The notes beneath the pieces are model-generated. The model was not told where the DNA came from. It did not search any database and saw only the letters and a list, made by a program, of their open reading frames with translations. From Candidatus Nanopelagicaceae bacterium (lineage in GTDB: Bacteria > Actinomycetota > Actinomycetes > Nanopelagicales > Nanopelagicaceae): a stretch of DNA of 37,867 nucleotides. The stretch is from positions 1 through 37,867 of the forward strand of contig VERH01000010.1 in NCBI GenBank assembly GCA_018882735.1. Direction: 5' to 3'. The translations under genes were made by a program, and so were the position numbers. Each line of letters starts with the position of its first letter. The stretch's first letter is position 1. Below, one piece after another: positions 16,621 to 25,968 of the stretch.

Positions 16621-18989
16621 GTCTTTCTCCAGCTGAACGTTTAGTGGCGGCTAAACGGCGAAACAAGTATCCGCTTACAAACGAATTCACGAGTCGATAC
16701 GAGTTTCCTTTTGATGATTTTCAAACTACCTCCTGTCAACATGTTGAAGATGGAAAGAGCGTTCTCGTCGCTGCTCCTACAGGAGCTGGGAAGACGATTG
16801 TTGGTGAGTTTGCCGCATTCATGGCGGAACAAAAAGGGGAGCGATGCTTTTACACGACACCCATAAAGGCGCTCTCCAATCAGAAATTCGCCGAACTTTG
16901 TAAGGTTCACGGTGAGGCCAGCGTTGGTTTGTTAACCGGCGACTCATCCATCAACGGAGACGCACCTATTGTGGTCATGACGACTGAAGTTTTGCGCAAC
17001 ATGATCTATGCCAGACCCGAAGGGATAGAGAACCTCGGCTATGTAGTCATGGATGAAGTTCACTTCTTAGCAGACAAATTCCGTGGCGCAGTGTGGGAGG
17101 AAATCCTTATCCATCTACCGGAACGGATACAAGTAATCTCACTATCGGCAACGGTATCTAATGCTGAAGAGTTCGGTGCATGGCTTAAAAATGTTAGAGG
17201 CGAAACGGAGGTTGTACTTTCTGAGATTCGCCCGGTCCCGCTTTACCAACACATCCTGATTGGTAATCGACTCCTAGATCTCTTCGTTGATGATGGTCGA
17301 GTCAACCCGGAATTGATACGGCTAGAGCGGAGTTCAGCGCGCCGCATTCCCGGCAATTCGCGGACTGGCGGTCGTTCGTTCTCCTCGATAAAGGCCCCAA
17401 CGAGGCCGGAGATCATTTGGAAACTACATGAGCGACAGTATCTGCCAGCCATCTACTTCATATTTTCCCGAGCCGGTTGCGATGCTGCTGTTTCGCAATG
17501 CATTCGAGATGGCATTTCCCTAACCACAAGTGATGAGCGAGAAATCATTCAATCCGTGATTGCTCGGAAGACCGCTGAACTGCCGCACGAGGACTTTGGA
17601 ATTCTGGGGTTTCATGAATGGTCTCAAGCTCTGGAGAGAGGGATTGCTTCACATCACGCTGGTTTGTTGCCAATGTTTAAAGAAACTGTGGAAGAACTCT
17701 TCCAACAAGGTCTCATTAAACTCGTTTTTGCTACCGAAACTCTTGCGCTTGGAATCAATATGCCAGCCAGAACCGTCTTCTTGGAGAAGTTGATCAAGTG
17801 GAACGGTGAGAGTCATGTCGCAGTTACGCCGGGGGAGTACACCCAACTCACGGGAAGAGCGGGGCGTCGCGGTATTGATATTGAAGGTAATGCCGTTGTT
17901 CTTTGGAGCGAGCAGATTGATAGCTCCTTGGCGGCAGGCCTTGCAAGTACTCGTACCTATCCGCTGAAGTCCTCGTTCTCTCCAACCTACAACATGTCAG
18001 CGAATTTAATCTCACGTTTCGGAAAGGAACGAGCTAGAAAATCACTAGCGGCATCTTTTGCCCAGTTTCAAGCAGACCATAGCGTCTCCGGTCTATTGAA
18101 ACAGATTGCCAAGAACGAAGATGCGATAAGCAGAATTTCTGGAGAGGGGGCCTGTCACTTAGGCGATTTTTCAGAGTACATGGCGCACCGCTTTGCAATA
18201 AAAAAGTTGGAGCAAAGCGCATCTCAACGACCAGGCCGCGGTGAGAAACGAAGAAATCGCCGGGATATCGAGGAAGAGATTGCTTTTCACAGAAAGGCGT
18301 TAAAGGCGCATTCCTGCCACCAGTGTCCGGAAAGAGAGAGCCACGCTCGCCATCATGAGCGAGGAGAGCGATTGTTGAGAGAAACTGAAGGCTTGCGCTC
18401 CCGAATGGAGAATAGAACCAACGTAATCCCGCGTACCTTCGACCGAGTGAGTTCAATCTTGGAAGAACTCGGCTACGTGGAAGGAGAAAAGTTAACCGAC
18501 AAAGGGGTTTCACTGACCCGCATCTATGCCGAGAGCGATTTGTTACTCACGGAGATGATTTTTCAAGACGTTTTCTCTGCCACATCTCCAGCCGATTTGG
18601 TGGGATTACTTTCAGGATTGATTTTTGAAGGACGTGGCGAGCGAAGCAAGATCCCTAGGATTCCAAAGAGTTTAGAAAATCCCGTTAAAGCTTGTATCTC
18701 GACCTGGTCCAAATTGGTTTACTTGGAAGAGAGCGAGGGATTGAACCCGCAACGTGAGCCAAATTTCGATTTGGCTTGGAGTTCGTATCGTTGGGCAAAT
18801 GGCAACTCGTTGCACTCCATTCTTCGCGAGACGGAAATTCCAGTGGGGGATTTTGTACGTAATATGCGGCAGATTATTGATTTACTCGGACAACTCATGA
18901 ATGCGCGAAGTGAATTGGCGACGTTGGCGCGCGAAGCGATGAAGCGGATAGACCGAGGGGTAGTTGCTTACTCGGCGGTGGTCGCATGA
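16617..18989 (+). CDS. helY: Ski2/Mtr4-like DEAD/DEAH-box RNA helicase HelY
   Basis: A 790-residue ATP-dependent helicase of the Ski2-like family, in mycobacteria called HelY. Motif I APTGAGKT is at 53-60, the DEVH box at 146-149, SATVSN (III) near 180, and TQLTGRAGRRGID (VI) near 410. Two RecA domains are followed by a helical region. A Cys/His-containing stretch near 565 (SCHQCPERESHARHH) resembles the arch-domain insertion region and may bind zinc. The ATG at 16617 overlaps the preceding stop; a GTG 12 bp earlier is less likely. The 3' end overlaps the exonuclease gene by 4 bp. A role in RNA turnover is inferred from the family. Confidence 0.93.
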   Translation: MSLSPAERLVAAKRRNKYPLTNEFTSRYEFPFDDFQTTSCQHVEDGKSVLVAAPTGAGKTIVGEFAAFMAEQKGERCFYTTPIKALSNQKFAELCKVHGEASVGLLTGDSSINGDAPIVVMTTEVLRNMIYARPEGIENLGYVVMDEVHFLADKFRGAVWEEILIHLPERIQVISLSATVSNAEEFGAWLKNVRGETEVVLSEIRPVPLYQHILIGNRLLDLFVDDGRVNPELIRLERSSARRIPGNSRTGGRSFSSIKAPTRPEIIWKLHERQYLPAIYFIFSRAGCDAAVSQCIRDGISLTTSDEREIIQSVIARKTAELPHEDFGILGFHEWSQALERGIASHHAGLLPMFKETVEELFQQGLIKLVFATETLALGINMPARTVFLEKLIKWNGESHVAVTPGEYTQLTGRAGRRGIDIEGNAVVLWSEQIDSSLAAGLASTRTYPLKSSFSPTYNMSANLISRFGKERARKSLAASFAQFQADHSVSGLLKQIAKNEDAISRISGEGACHLGDFSEYMAHRFAIKKLEQSASQRPGRGEKRRNRRDIEEEIAFHRKALKAHSCHQCPERESHARHHERGERLLRETEGLRSRMENRTNVIPRTFDRVSSILEELGYVEGEKLTDKGVSLTRIYAESDLLLTEMIFQDVFSATSPADLVGLLSGLIFEGRGERSKIPRIPKSLENPVKACISTWSKLVYLEESEGLNPQREPNFDLAWSSYRWANGNSLHSILRETEIPVGDFVRNMRQIIDLLGQLMNARSELATLAREAMKRIDRGVVAYSAVVA

Positions 18990-19891
18990 CATTGATGCTG
19001 ATTGACAGCGCATCGCTCTGGTATCGAGCTTATTACGGGATGCCCGACACACTGCTCTCGCCCAAGGGTGAACCCATAAATGCCGTAAAGGGGTTCATCG
19101 ATATGACCGCTCGGCTTATCAATTCTTACCGACCAGATCGTCTCGCCATCTGTCTAGATGGCGATTGGCGGCCATCTTGGCGAGTAGAACTCTTTCCAGA
19201 ATACAAAACAAATCGATTGGATGAAAGTGGCGAAGAGGAAGAGGAGCCAGATCTACTTACTCCACAGGTTCCGATCATTCTTGATTTCTTTGAATCACTA
19301 GGAGTTCAAATAATTGGAGCCGATGATTATGAAGCTGATGATGTGATCGCCACGCTCGCTAAACGTGAATCAGGCCCCGTAAGAGTCGTAACTGGTGATC
19401 GAGATCTTTTTCAGCTAGTAGATGATGCTCGTGATGTAAAGGTTGTCTATCTCGCCAAGGGAATTAGCGCCCACGACTTGGTCGATACATCTTGGATTGC
19501 AAAGAAATACTCAATCCCGGGGGAGCGATACGGACTCTTTGCGATGATCCGCGGAGATGCTTCAGATGGTCTACCTGGCATCAAGGGTATTGGGGAAAAG
19601 GGGGCCGCCGAAATAGCATCAAACTTTGGCTCGATCAATGAAGTAGTAAACGCCGCCAAATCAGGTGATACCAATTTACGCGAGATTCATCGGAAGAAAA
19701 TTCTTGCAGATAATTCATATGCGGCGATCGTCGAAGAGTTAGTTTCTTGCGCTACCAACATTTCGTTACCCAAAGTGGATTTCAAAATTCCGAATCGCGC
19801 CGAAGACTCAAAGATGCTAGAGAAACTCACTGCAGAACATGGACTTACCACTAGCTTTACGAGACTCAAGGCGGCTCTAGGGTGGCAATAG
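18986..19891 (+). CDS. Stand-alone 5'-3' exonuclease (Pol I N-domain-like / FEN)
   Basis: A 301-residue flap-endonuclease-fold nuclease, the type found separately from DNA polymerase I in actinobacteria (Rv2090-like). The metal-binding acidic residues are visible in MLIDSASLWYRAYYGM, DDYEADDVIATLA and VVTGDRDLFQLVDD. The helix-hairpin-helix DNA-binding motif reads GLPGIKGIGEKGA. An acidic stretch, ESGEEEEEPD near residues 75-85, is a linker typical of this subfamily. It probably processes RNA primers and repair flaps. Its ATG overlaps the helY TGA, and its end overlaps the GTG start of lnt by 10 bp. Confidence 0.9.
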   Translation: MTLMLIDSASLWYRAYYGMPDTLLSPKGEPINAVKGFIDMTARLINSYRPDRLAICLDGDWRPSWRVELFPEYKTNRLDESGEEEEEPDLLTPQVPIILDFFESLGVQIIGADDYEADDVIATLAKRESGPVRVVTGDRDLFQLVDDARDVKVVYLAKGISAHDLVDTSWIAKKYSIPGERYGLFAMIRGDASDGLPGIKGIGEKGAAEIASNFGSINEVVNAAKSGDTNLREIHRKKILADNSYAAIVEELVSCATNISLPKVDFKIPNRAEDSKMLEKLTAEHGLTTSFTRLKAALGWQ

Positions 19892-21270
19892 CGCTGACAA
19901 TTCTCGCTGGTTTTTTCTTATGGGGTGGCTTTGCGCCATTGGAGTTTGCCTTCGGGCCGTACATTGGTGCAGCGCTCTTTTACAGATCAATGATTGATAA
20001 AGAGCTGCGCGAGCGCATAGTTCTTTCATTCTTCGCGGGACTGGCCTTCTTTTTACCGCTATTGCACTGGTCCGGTTCATACGTTGGATGGGTGCCCTGG
20101 GTCAGTCTCGCCCTACTTCAAACGACTATTTTCACCAGCCTTGGATTTTTTTCATGGAAGCGAAATATCTCATCGGTATTTCTCTTCGCCGCTTTCTTTA
20201 CCTTAATTGAAATTGTTCGGATGAAGTGGCCCTTTGGTGGCTTTGGATGGGGAAGGGTGGGACACACCCAGGTTGAATATCTCTCGGGTTTCTATTCCGT
20301 AGTCGGCGTAGCAGGTGTCACATTTACTGTTGTTTTCCTCGCCTCGCTCTTTGCAATTTTTAAAGTAAAAACTATGGCACTTTTTCCAATTCCGCTCCTA
20401 ATTGGTGTTTTTATTCCATTACCTGCTTCAACGGGTTCTATAAAAGTAGCTGCGGTACAAGGGGGAGTTGATGAGTTGGGCTTTGATTACAACAAACGTG
20501 CTCTCTCGGTCCTAACCCGTCATGCGGAAGCAACCGTTGAATCTATCAATGAGGCCGATCTTGTTGTCTGGCCGGAGAACGCTTCGGATATTGATCCGCT
20601 AAAGAATCAGGAAGCCGCGCTGATTATCCAAAATACAATTGCCGAGATTGGTAAGCCATTATTGGTTGGCGCAGTTTTACGGGAGAATCTTGGACCAAAA
20701 AACGTTTCAATTCTTTACAATGAAAAAAGTGAAATCGAGAGTATGTATGTCAAACAGGATTTAGCCCCGTTTGGTGAATACATCCCAATTCGTAAGGTAG
20801 CCGAGTTCGTTTCTGCAGAAGCCAAACGAGTTAAAGATTTCCAACCAGGAAAAGAATGGATTCATCATCAGGTTTCCGGGAGAACATTCCAATCGGTGAT
20901 CTGCTTTGAAGTATTGGACGATGATTTCATTAGAGAAGGTCTATCAAAGGCTGAATTTGTCGTAGCCCAGACAAATAACGCGACTTTCGGGAAATCACCT
21001 CAAGCCCGGCAGCAACTTCAAATAATCAGGGCTAGAGCCGCGGAGTTTCAACGAGATTTCTCGGTAGTTAGTACGACCGGATTTACGGCGCATGTAGATT
21101 CAAAAGGTGAAATTGTGAAGTCACTCGAGCAATTCAAAGCAGGAACGCTAGAGATGAATCTTGAAACCCACGAAGAGAGATCCTTGGCCTCCCGAATTGG
21201 CAGCTGGGCCTGGGTGGGGGTTTTCTTGGCCGCCTTAGCCGTAAGTCGACGCTCAGTATTTAGCCGATAA
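19882..21270 (+). CDS. lnt: Apolipoprotein N-acyltransferase
   Basis: Lnt adds the third acyl chain to the N-terminal cysteine of lipoproteins at the cytoplasmic membrane. The 462-residue protein has several N-terminal membrane helices (about residues 1-185), then a nitrilase-like domain. The catalytic triad can be placed at Glu232 (VVWPENAS), Lys291 (YVKQDLAPFGEY) and Cys341 (VICFEV), and a last membrane helix lies at the C-terminus. The start is GTG 19882 inside the exonuclease gene. The last codons and TAA stop form the left arm of the candidate dif site. The FKBP lipoprotein in this window is a possible substrate. Confidence 0.92.
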   Translation: MAIALTILAGFFLWGGFAPLEFAFGPYIGAALFYRSMIDKELRERIVLSFFAGLAFFLPLLHWSGSYVGWVPWVSLALLQTTIFTSLGFFSWKRNISSVFLFAAFFTLIEIVRMKWPFGGFGWGRVGHTQVEYLSGFYSVVGVAGVTFTVVFLASLFAIFKVKTMALFPIPLLIGVFIPLPASTGSIKVAAVQGGVDELGFDYNKRALSVLTRHAEATVESINEADLVVWPENASDIDPLKNQEAALIIQNTIAEIGKPLLVGAVLRENLGPKNVSILYNEKSEIESMYVKQDLAPFGEYIPIRKVAEFVSAEAKRVKDFQPGKEWIHHQVSGRTFQSVICFEVLDDDFIREGLSKAEFVVAQTNNATFGKSPQARQQLQIIRARAAEFQRDFSVVSTTGFTAHVDSKGEIVKSLEQFKAGTLEMNLETHEERSLASRIGSWAWVGVFLAALAVSRRSVFSR

Positions 21271-21287
21271 TTGACATTATGTAAACT
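21260..21287 (+). other. dif: Candidate chromosome dimer resolution site dif
   Basis: The 28-bp site splits into a XerC arm TTAGCCGATAA (21260-21270), a six-base centre TTGACA (21271-21276) and a XerD arm TTATGTAAACT (21277-21287). The XerD arm is identical to that of Bacillus subtilis dif, as I remember it, and the whole matches the published actinobacterial dif consensus at about 24 of 28 positions, also from memory. The inner dyad is ATAAT around TGAC with ATTAT. The left arm contains the lnt TAA stop; the right arm overlaps two bases of the gcvP stop codon. Gene orientation flips exactly here. XerC and XerD would recombine sister chromosomes at this site. Confidence 0.85.
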
Positions 21288-24135
21288 AATTTATCGCTAA
21301 CGCCTCTACTGGTTCGCAGGCGCATACGAGGTTCCTATCCCCATATGCCCCATCAATGCGCCCGACGGTTGGCCAGTACTTACCTCTCCGTGCCATTCCG
21401 TGATCGATCCCGGCTGGGAAAGCGGCCTTCTCGCGACTATATGGACGGTTCCACTCGCCAACAATGGTTTCAGTTGTATGAGGAGCATTCCTCAGCGCCG
21501 ACTCCTCGACAGAGATTTTCCCGCTGGCAATTTCATCAATTTCGCCTTTTATCAATCTCATCGCCTCGATGAATCGATCAATCTCGGCAATGTCTTCACT
21601 CTCGGTTGGCTCGATCATCAAAGTACCAGCTACTGGGAAACTCATGGTTGGCGCATGAAAGCCAAAATCCATCAATCTCTTAGCGATGTCATCAACGCTT
21701 ACACCCGTACTCTTCGTTATTTCACGAATATCAATAATGCATTCATGAGCGATAAAACCGGTATCCCCTTTGTAAAGCGTCGGGAAGTACGGTTCCAATT
21801 TCTTTGAAATGTAATTAGCGGACAGAATCGCAACTTCGGTTGCTCGCTTCAAGCCTTCTGCGCCCATCATGCGGATATACGCCCACGAAATGGGCAGGAT
21901 CAGCGCTGACCCAAAAGGCGCCGCGCTAATTGGGCCAGGCCCTGTAAGCGGACCTGCCGTTACATCGAGTGGATGATTCGGAAGATGAGCTGCAAGGTGT
22001 CTGCGAGCGATTACTGGTCCTACGCCCGGACCTCCGCCTCCATGCGGAATGCAGAAAGTTTTATGAAGATTCAAGTGAGAGACATCAGCGCCGAATTTTC
22101 CAGGTTTTGCCAATCCAACTAGGGCATTGAGATTGGCGCCGTCAACATAAACCTGTCCCCCTGCATCATGGATCATGGCGCAGATATTGCTTATTTCAGA
22201 TTCGAATACTCCATGAGTTGATGGGTATGTCACCATAAGAGCGGCTAATCGATGACCATATTCAACAATCTTGGCCCGCAAATCCTCCAGCGAAACATTT
22301 CCATGGTCATCACATGCAATAACAACCACTTTCATCCCAGCCATGACCGCACTTGCGGCATTTGTGCCATGAGCGCTCGATGGGATTAGGCAGATATCGC
22401 GCCCCGTCTCCCCCTTGGAATCGAGGAAGTTGCGAATTGCGAGCAAACCGGCGAACTCGCCTTGGGATCCGGCATTTGGTTGTAACGACACAGCGTCATA
22501 TCCCGTTATCTCAACTAACCAATCGGAAAGTTCCTTTATTAGTTGGCGCGTCCCGGCGCTCTGGGCGTTCGGTGAGAATGGGTGGAGATTTGCGAATTCG
22601 GGCCAGGTAATCGATTCCATCTCGGTAGTTGCGTTCAATTTCATAGTGCATGAGCCCAGCGGAATCATGGTGCGATCCAACGCTAAGTCTCTATCTGAGA
22701 GAGTTCGGATATATCGAAGCATTGCGGTTTCGGAGTGATAAGAATTGAAAATTGGGTGCGTAAGGTATGAACTCTTCCTTAGGTCATTAAGGCCGCCAAA
22801 GCTCTCCCCTCTCTCACTCGCCAATCCCCAAGCTCGAATCAATTTCTCGATTGTTGTTGTCTCCGTAGTCTCATCAAATGCAACGCTAATCCCGCCAGAT
22901 ATTAAGCGCACATTTATCCCCACTCGCTCGGCGCTATCAAGCATTGCTTTAGGATTTTCAGCTTTAAAGGAAACTGTGTCAAAGAAGGTCTTACTTAGTA
23001 ATGTGAAACCGGAGCGCTTCAAGTAGCCAGCAAAACTCCGAGCTTGATTATGAATCCGAACTGCAATCTCACGTAAACCTTCGGGGCCGTGCCAAGCGGC
23101 GTATAGCGCAGCGATGTTTGCAAGCAATACTTGAGCAGTACAAATATTGCTAGTTGCTTTATCACGTCGTATATGTTGCTCTCTAGTTTGCAGAGCTAAG
23201 CGGAGGGCAGGATTTCCTGCATTATCAATGCTCTGGCCTACCAATCGCCCGGGGAGCGAACGTTCCAAACCTTCGCGGACGGCAAGGAATCCCGCATGCG
23301 GTCCACCAAATCCCATTGGAACTCCGAACCGTTGGGCTGAACCAACAGCAATGTCAGCGCCCCACTCCCCCGGAGATTTAATAAGAGTCAGGGCAAGTAA
23401 ATCACTCGCCATGATTACGAGAGCGTTTTTTTCTTTTGCAACGGCGATGAGATCTACAAGTTCAGGCAGAGCTCCAACGGTATCCGGATATTGGACCAAA
23501 ATTGCAAAACAATTTGAGTTCTCTATTTCATTTGCCAAGTTCTTTACTTCAAATTCCTTGACGATTATTCCTAACGGTTTAGCCCGGGTTTGCACCACAG
23601 CTTTGGTCTGAGGATGCGCCGCGGCATCAATTAGGAAAATCGCCTCATCAGGGCTCTTAGAAGCCCTTCTCGCCAAGGTCATAGCTTCGGCGGCAGCTGT
23701 AGCCTCATCGAGCATCGAAGCGTTTGCGATATCTAAGCCGGTTAAATCGCTAACCATGGTCTGGAAAGCGAAGAGCGCTTCCAATCTTCCTTGAGAAATT
23801 TCTGGTTGGTAGGGGGTGTAAGCCGTATACCAAGCGGGATTTTCCAGAACATTTCGGAGAATAACCGGTGGCGTGTGAGTTCCGTAATAACCCATCCCAA
23901 TTAGTGAATGAAGAACTTGATTCTTCTCGGCCAGACTACGCAATTGTGAAATTGTTTCCGGCTCGGAAATAGGTTTTGGAAGCGATGCTCCAAAAATCTC
24001 ATCTAACTTAATGGTTTCTGGTAGGACATCCGCGATGAATTTTGTTAGGTCTGAATACCCCAACTCGTGCAACATGGTTCCAACTTGATCATCAGATGGT
24101 CCAATATGCCGGTCTGCAAAATTCTTCCGCGCCAC
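21286..24135 (-). CDS. gcvP: Glycine dehydrogenase (decarboxylating), P protein
   Basis: This is the P protein of the glycine cleavage system, which decarboxylates glycine with pyridoxal phosphate and passes the aminomethyl group to lipoylated GcvH. The 949-residue single chain contains both halves of the family. The N-terminal start [12 protein letters not shown] is typical, a glycine-rich [12 protein letters not shown] segment follows, and the PLP lysine lies in [22 protein letters not shown]. The start is GTG 24135, with TATTCT seven bases upstream. Its only close partner here is gcvH, separated by four regulatory genes as in mycobacteria (Rv1826-Rv1832 order). The T protein is not in the window. 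Confidence 0.96.
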   Translation of the reverse strand: MARKNFADRHIGPSDDQVGTMLHELGYSDLTKFIADVLPETIKLDEIFGASLPKPISEPETISQLRSLAEKNQVLHSLIGMGYYGTHTPPVILRNVLENPAWYTAYTPYQPEISQGRLEALFAFQTMVSDLTGLDIANASMLDEATAAAEAMTLARRASKSPDEAIFLIDAAAHPQTKAVVQTRAKPLGIIVKEFEVKNLANEIENSNCFAILVQYPDTVGALPELVDLIAVAKEKNALVIMASDLLALTLIKSPGEWGADIAVGSAQRFGVPMGFGGPHAGFLAVREGLERSLPGRLVGQSIDNAGNPALRLALQTREQHIRRDKATSNICTAQVLLANIAALYAAWHGPEGLREIAVRIHNQARSFAGYLKRSGFTLLSKTFFDTVSFKAENPKAMLDSAERVGINVRLISGGISVAFDETTETTTIEKLIRAWGLASERGESFGGLNDLRKSSYLTHPIFNSYHSETAMLRYIRTLSDRDLALDRTMIPLGSCTMKLNATTEMESITWPEFANLHPFSPNAQSAGTRQLIKELSDWLVEITGYDAVSLQPNAGSQGEFAGLLAIRNFLDSKGETGRDICLIPSSAHGTNAASAVMAGMKVVVIACDDHGNVSLEDLRAKIVEYGHRLAALMVTYPSTHGVFESEISNICAMIHDAGGQVYVDGANLNALVGLAKPGKFGADVSHLNLHKTFCIPHGGGGPGVGPVIARRHLAAHLPNHPLDVTAGPLTGPGPISAAPFGSALILPISWAYIRMMGAEGLKRATEVAILSANYISKKLEPYFPTLYKGDTGFIAHECIIDIREITKSTGVSVDDIAKRLMDFGFHAPTMSFPVAGTLMIEPTESEDIAEIDRFIEAMRLIKGEIDEIASGKISVEESALRNAPHTTETIVGEWNRPYSREKAAFPAGIDHGMARRGKYWPTVGRIDGAYGDRNLVCACEPVEALAIN

Positions 24136-24142
24136 GGCGAGA

Positions 24143-24148
24143 AGAATA
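24143..24148 (-). promoter_or_regulatory. Candidate -10 box of gcvP (leaderless)
   Basis: TATTCT on the minus strand is followed by seven bases and the GTG start of gcvP. The gap to the upstream MerR gene is only 38 bp, too short for a glycine riboswitch. Confidence 0.5.
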
Positions 24149-24173
24149 GGCCGTTAACTCAATCTATGACGGG

Positions 24174-24689
24174 TTAAGAGACCCCGCGCATCTTGCGACG
24201 GAGAGCCAGCTCATCGCTTCCTTCTCCAGGATGGACGCTGCCGCTTTGAAGATCCTCCCCTTGTAGATGGGTAAGAGTGCCTTCAACTTCGTTCCACACC
24301 TTGCCAACAGCTATTCCAAAAACGCCTTGCCCACCTTGTAGGAGATCAAAAATCTCCTCTGAATTGGTGCATTCATAAATCGAAGCACCATCACTCATAA
24401 GAGTTATGCGCGCTAAATCTTCAATCCCCCGTTCCCGAAGATGGGAGACCGCGCTTCGAATATTCTGTAGGGAGACACCGGCATCAAGTAGCCGTTTGAC
24501 AACTTTCAAAACCAAGATATCTCGGAAACCGTAAAGGCGCTGTGAACCAGATCCGGCCGCTGAACGTACAGTCGGTTCAACTAAGCCAGTACGCGCCCAA
24601 TAATCGAGTTGGCGGTAGGAAATCCCTGCCGCTGTACAGGCCGTTGCACCACGGTAGCCAATCTCGTCGGAACCTGGCAGCGATGTCAT
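24174..24689 (-). CDS. MerR-family transcriptional regulator (Rv1830-like)
   Basis: A 171-residue regulator with an N-terminal MerR winged helix: GATACTAAGISYRQLDYWARTGLVEPTV is the recognition-helix region, and GSQRLYGFRDILVLKVVKRLLDAGVSLQNI continues the wing and helices. The C-terminal half does not show the cysteine set of metal-sensing MerR proteins, so the effector is unknown. It lies between gcvP and DUF151 in the conserved gcvH-garA-merR-DUF151-merR-gcvP block, where the second MerR gene corresponds to Rv1830. I see no good -10 box right before the ATG; the upstream gap holds an 8-bp inverted repeat that may be its operator. Confidence 0.88.
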   Translation of the reverse strand: MTSLPGSDEIGYRGATACTAAGISYRQLDYWARTGLVEPTVRSAAGSGSQRLYGFRDILVLKVVKRLLDAGVSLQNIRSAVSHLRERGIEDLARITLMSDGASIYECTNSEEIFDLLQGGQGVFGIAVGKVWNEVEGTLTHLQGEDLQSGSVHPGEGSDELALRRKMRGVS

Positions 24690-24695
24690 GGGGGG

Positions 24696-24716
24696 AAGCC
24701 TCTCACTTGAGTGGCT
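24696..24716 (-). promoter_or_regulatory. Imperfect dyad just upstream of the MerR start
   Basis: A CACT-TG-AGTG core is flanked by AAGCC and GGCTT, which are inverted complements but overlap the core unevenly. It lies 7-27 bases before the MerR ATG and could be an operator. The support is weak. Confidence 0.2.
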
Positions 24717-24757
24717 TAACGGTAAGACTTGAAAAGGCGGACATCAATTACCGACAC

Positions 24758-24786
24758 ACTCTAAATCTCTAGTAATACTTTAGAGT
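24758..24786 (-). repeat. Inverted repeat between DUF151 and MerR
   Basis: ACTCTAAA (24758-24765) and TTTAGAGT (24779-24786) are perfect 8-bp inverted complements around 13 bases, starting one base after the DUF151 stop. No T-run follows on the minus strand, so it reads better as a binding site for a dimeric regulator such as the adjacent MerR protein than as a terminator. Confidence 0.4.
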
Positions 24787-24787
24787 T

Positions 24788-25258
24788 CTAAGGCTGAAAA
24801 TCCTCGGGATTTATCCCCTCAAGGAACTCCTTGAACTTCTCCACTTCGTCCTCGGCTTGATCCGGTATCTCTATCCCGGCTTGAGCTAGCAGATCCTCGC
24901 TGCCCAAGATTGGTGACCCGGTTCGAAGAGCTAACGCAATCGCATCGCTTGGCCGAGCAGATACTGAGACTCCCCCGGCGAGATTGATCATGGAGTAGAA
25001 AACCCCGTCGCGCAGTTCAGTGAGATGAATCGAATCGACGTTTGCATTTAGCGATGCCAGTAAATCCTTCATCAAGTCATGGGTTAACGGACGAGGCGGC
25101 TGGACTCCTTGTTGGGCGAAAGCAATCGAAGTTGCCTCAACGGCTCCAACCCAAATGGGTAAATATCGAACCCCGCCGATTTCCTTGAGAAGGACTATCG
25201 GTTGGTTCGAGGGCATTTCAACCCGAACGCCGATCACATCAAGTGCGTGAAAATTCAT
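24788..25258 (-). CDS. DUF151 / bifunctional nuclease domain protein
   Basis: A 156-residue protein of the bifunctional nuclease (DUF151) family. The start MNFHALDVIGVRVEMPSNQPIVLLKE and the central PSDAIALALRTGSPI segment are typical. Plant members have RNase and DNase activity, and bacterial ones are assigned by homology only. It is Rv1829-like in sequence context, lying between the two MerR genes. It overlaps the FtsR-like gene by 4 bp (ATGA), so it is co-translated with it. The C-terminal 30 residues are acidic. Confidence 0.9.
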   Translation of the reverse strand: MNFHALDVIGVRVEMPSNQPIVLLKEIGGVRYLPIWVGAVEATSIAFAQQGVQPPRPLTHDLMKDLLASLNANVDSIHLTELRDGVFYSMINLAGGVSVSARPSDAIALALRTGSPILGSEDLLAQAGIEIPDQAEDEVEKFKEFLEGINPEDFQP

Positions 25259-25968
25259 CTCGCTCTATGAAGGCCGGCTCTAACGAGTGAGGCGTGAAGT
25301 CTGATTGAAAGCGAGGCGATTTCGCGGGCAACCTCTTCGGCACGGGCTTTTGAATCCGAATTTTTCTGGCGAAGAAGCGGCGTGATGACTTGTTCCACTA
25401 AACCAACCTCCCGATCTGCTGCTGCTTTAAATGCACGGAGATGACGGCCCTCTATTCCGAAAGCTGCCAACTCTCCGACAACTCTTGCAACCATAAGCGC
25501 ATCGCCGTCAAAGTGCTTTCCTCGAGCCTGGACGAGTCCGTAGCTCTCGAGTTCGCCTAATTGTTCCTCATCAATTCCAGAACTCTTCAACAATTCATCA
25601 CGGGAAAGTCGCAGATCACTCTGTTCTGCAAAAGCAGAGGGCGAAACAGTGGCATCTACCGGGAGCATCCTTGGCGTTGGGCTACTTCCGGGAGTTTGAG
25701 CAGGCTCCAAACCGCGATCTAAAGCATCTAAATTCTCCTTAATAACTTTCAAAGGAAGATACTGATCTCTTTGCGCAAGGAGGACATAGCGCAATCTCTC
25801 TAAATCTGGGGTTGTGAATTTCCGATATCCCGATGGAGTGCGTTGTGGCTCTATCAAGCCTTCTGACTCAAGGAAGCGGATTTTGGAAATTGTTATATCT
25901 GGAAAATCTCCACGTAGCTTTGAAAGAACTTCGCCAATACTTAAGTAGGCGCGTGCCGGAACGCTCAT
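25255..25968 (-). CDS. ftsR: FtsR-like MerR-family regulator (Rv1828-like)
   Basis: A 237-residue MerR-type regulator. The DNA-binding domain begins YLSIGEVLSKLRGDFPDITISKIRFLESEGLIEPQRTPSGYRKFT, with the longer first loop typical of the FtsR/Rv1828 group rather than of metal sensors. A linker rich in Pro, Thr and Ser (about 88-115) leads to a helical C-terminal domain. In Corynebacterium glutamicum the homologue FtsR activates ftsZ, so a role in cell division control is likely by homology. The start overlaps the garA stop by 4 bp, and its own end overlaps DUF151. The gene symbol is assigned by family and context. Confidence 0.85.
   Translation of the reverse strand: MSVPARAYLSIGEVLSKLRGDFPDITISKIRFLESEGLIEPQRTPSGYRKFTTPDLERLRYVLLAQRDQYLPLKVIKENLDALDRGLEPAQTPGSSPTPRMLPVDATVSPSAFAEQSDLRLSRDELLKSSGIDEEQLGELESYGLVQARGKHFDGDALMVARVVGELAAFGIEGRHLRAFKAAADREVGLVEQVITPLLRQKNSDSKARAEEVAREIASLSIRLHASLVRAGLHRAR

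Noticed and set aside
22353-23611. Open plus-strand frames inside gcvP
   Set aside because: They lie wholly within a well-conserved gene on the other strand, have no family features and no promoter or ribosome site.
24136-24173. Glycine riboswitch upstream of gcvP
   Set aside because: The gap is 38 bp, far too short for the aptamer, and a -10 box lies seven bases from the start.
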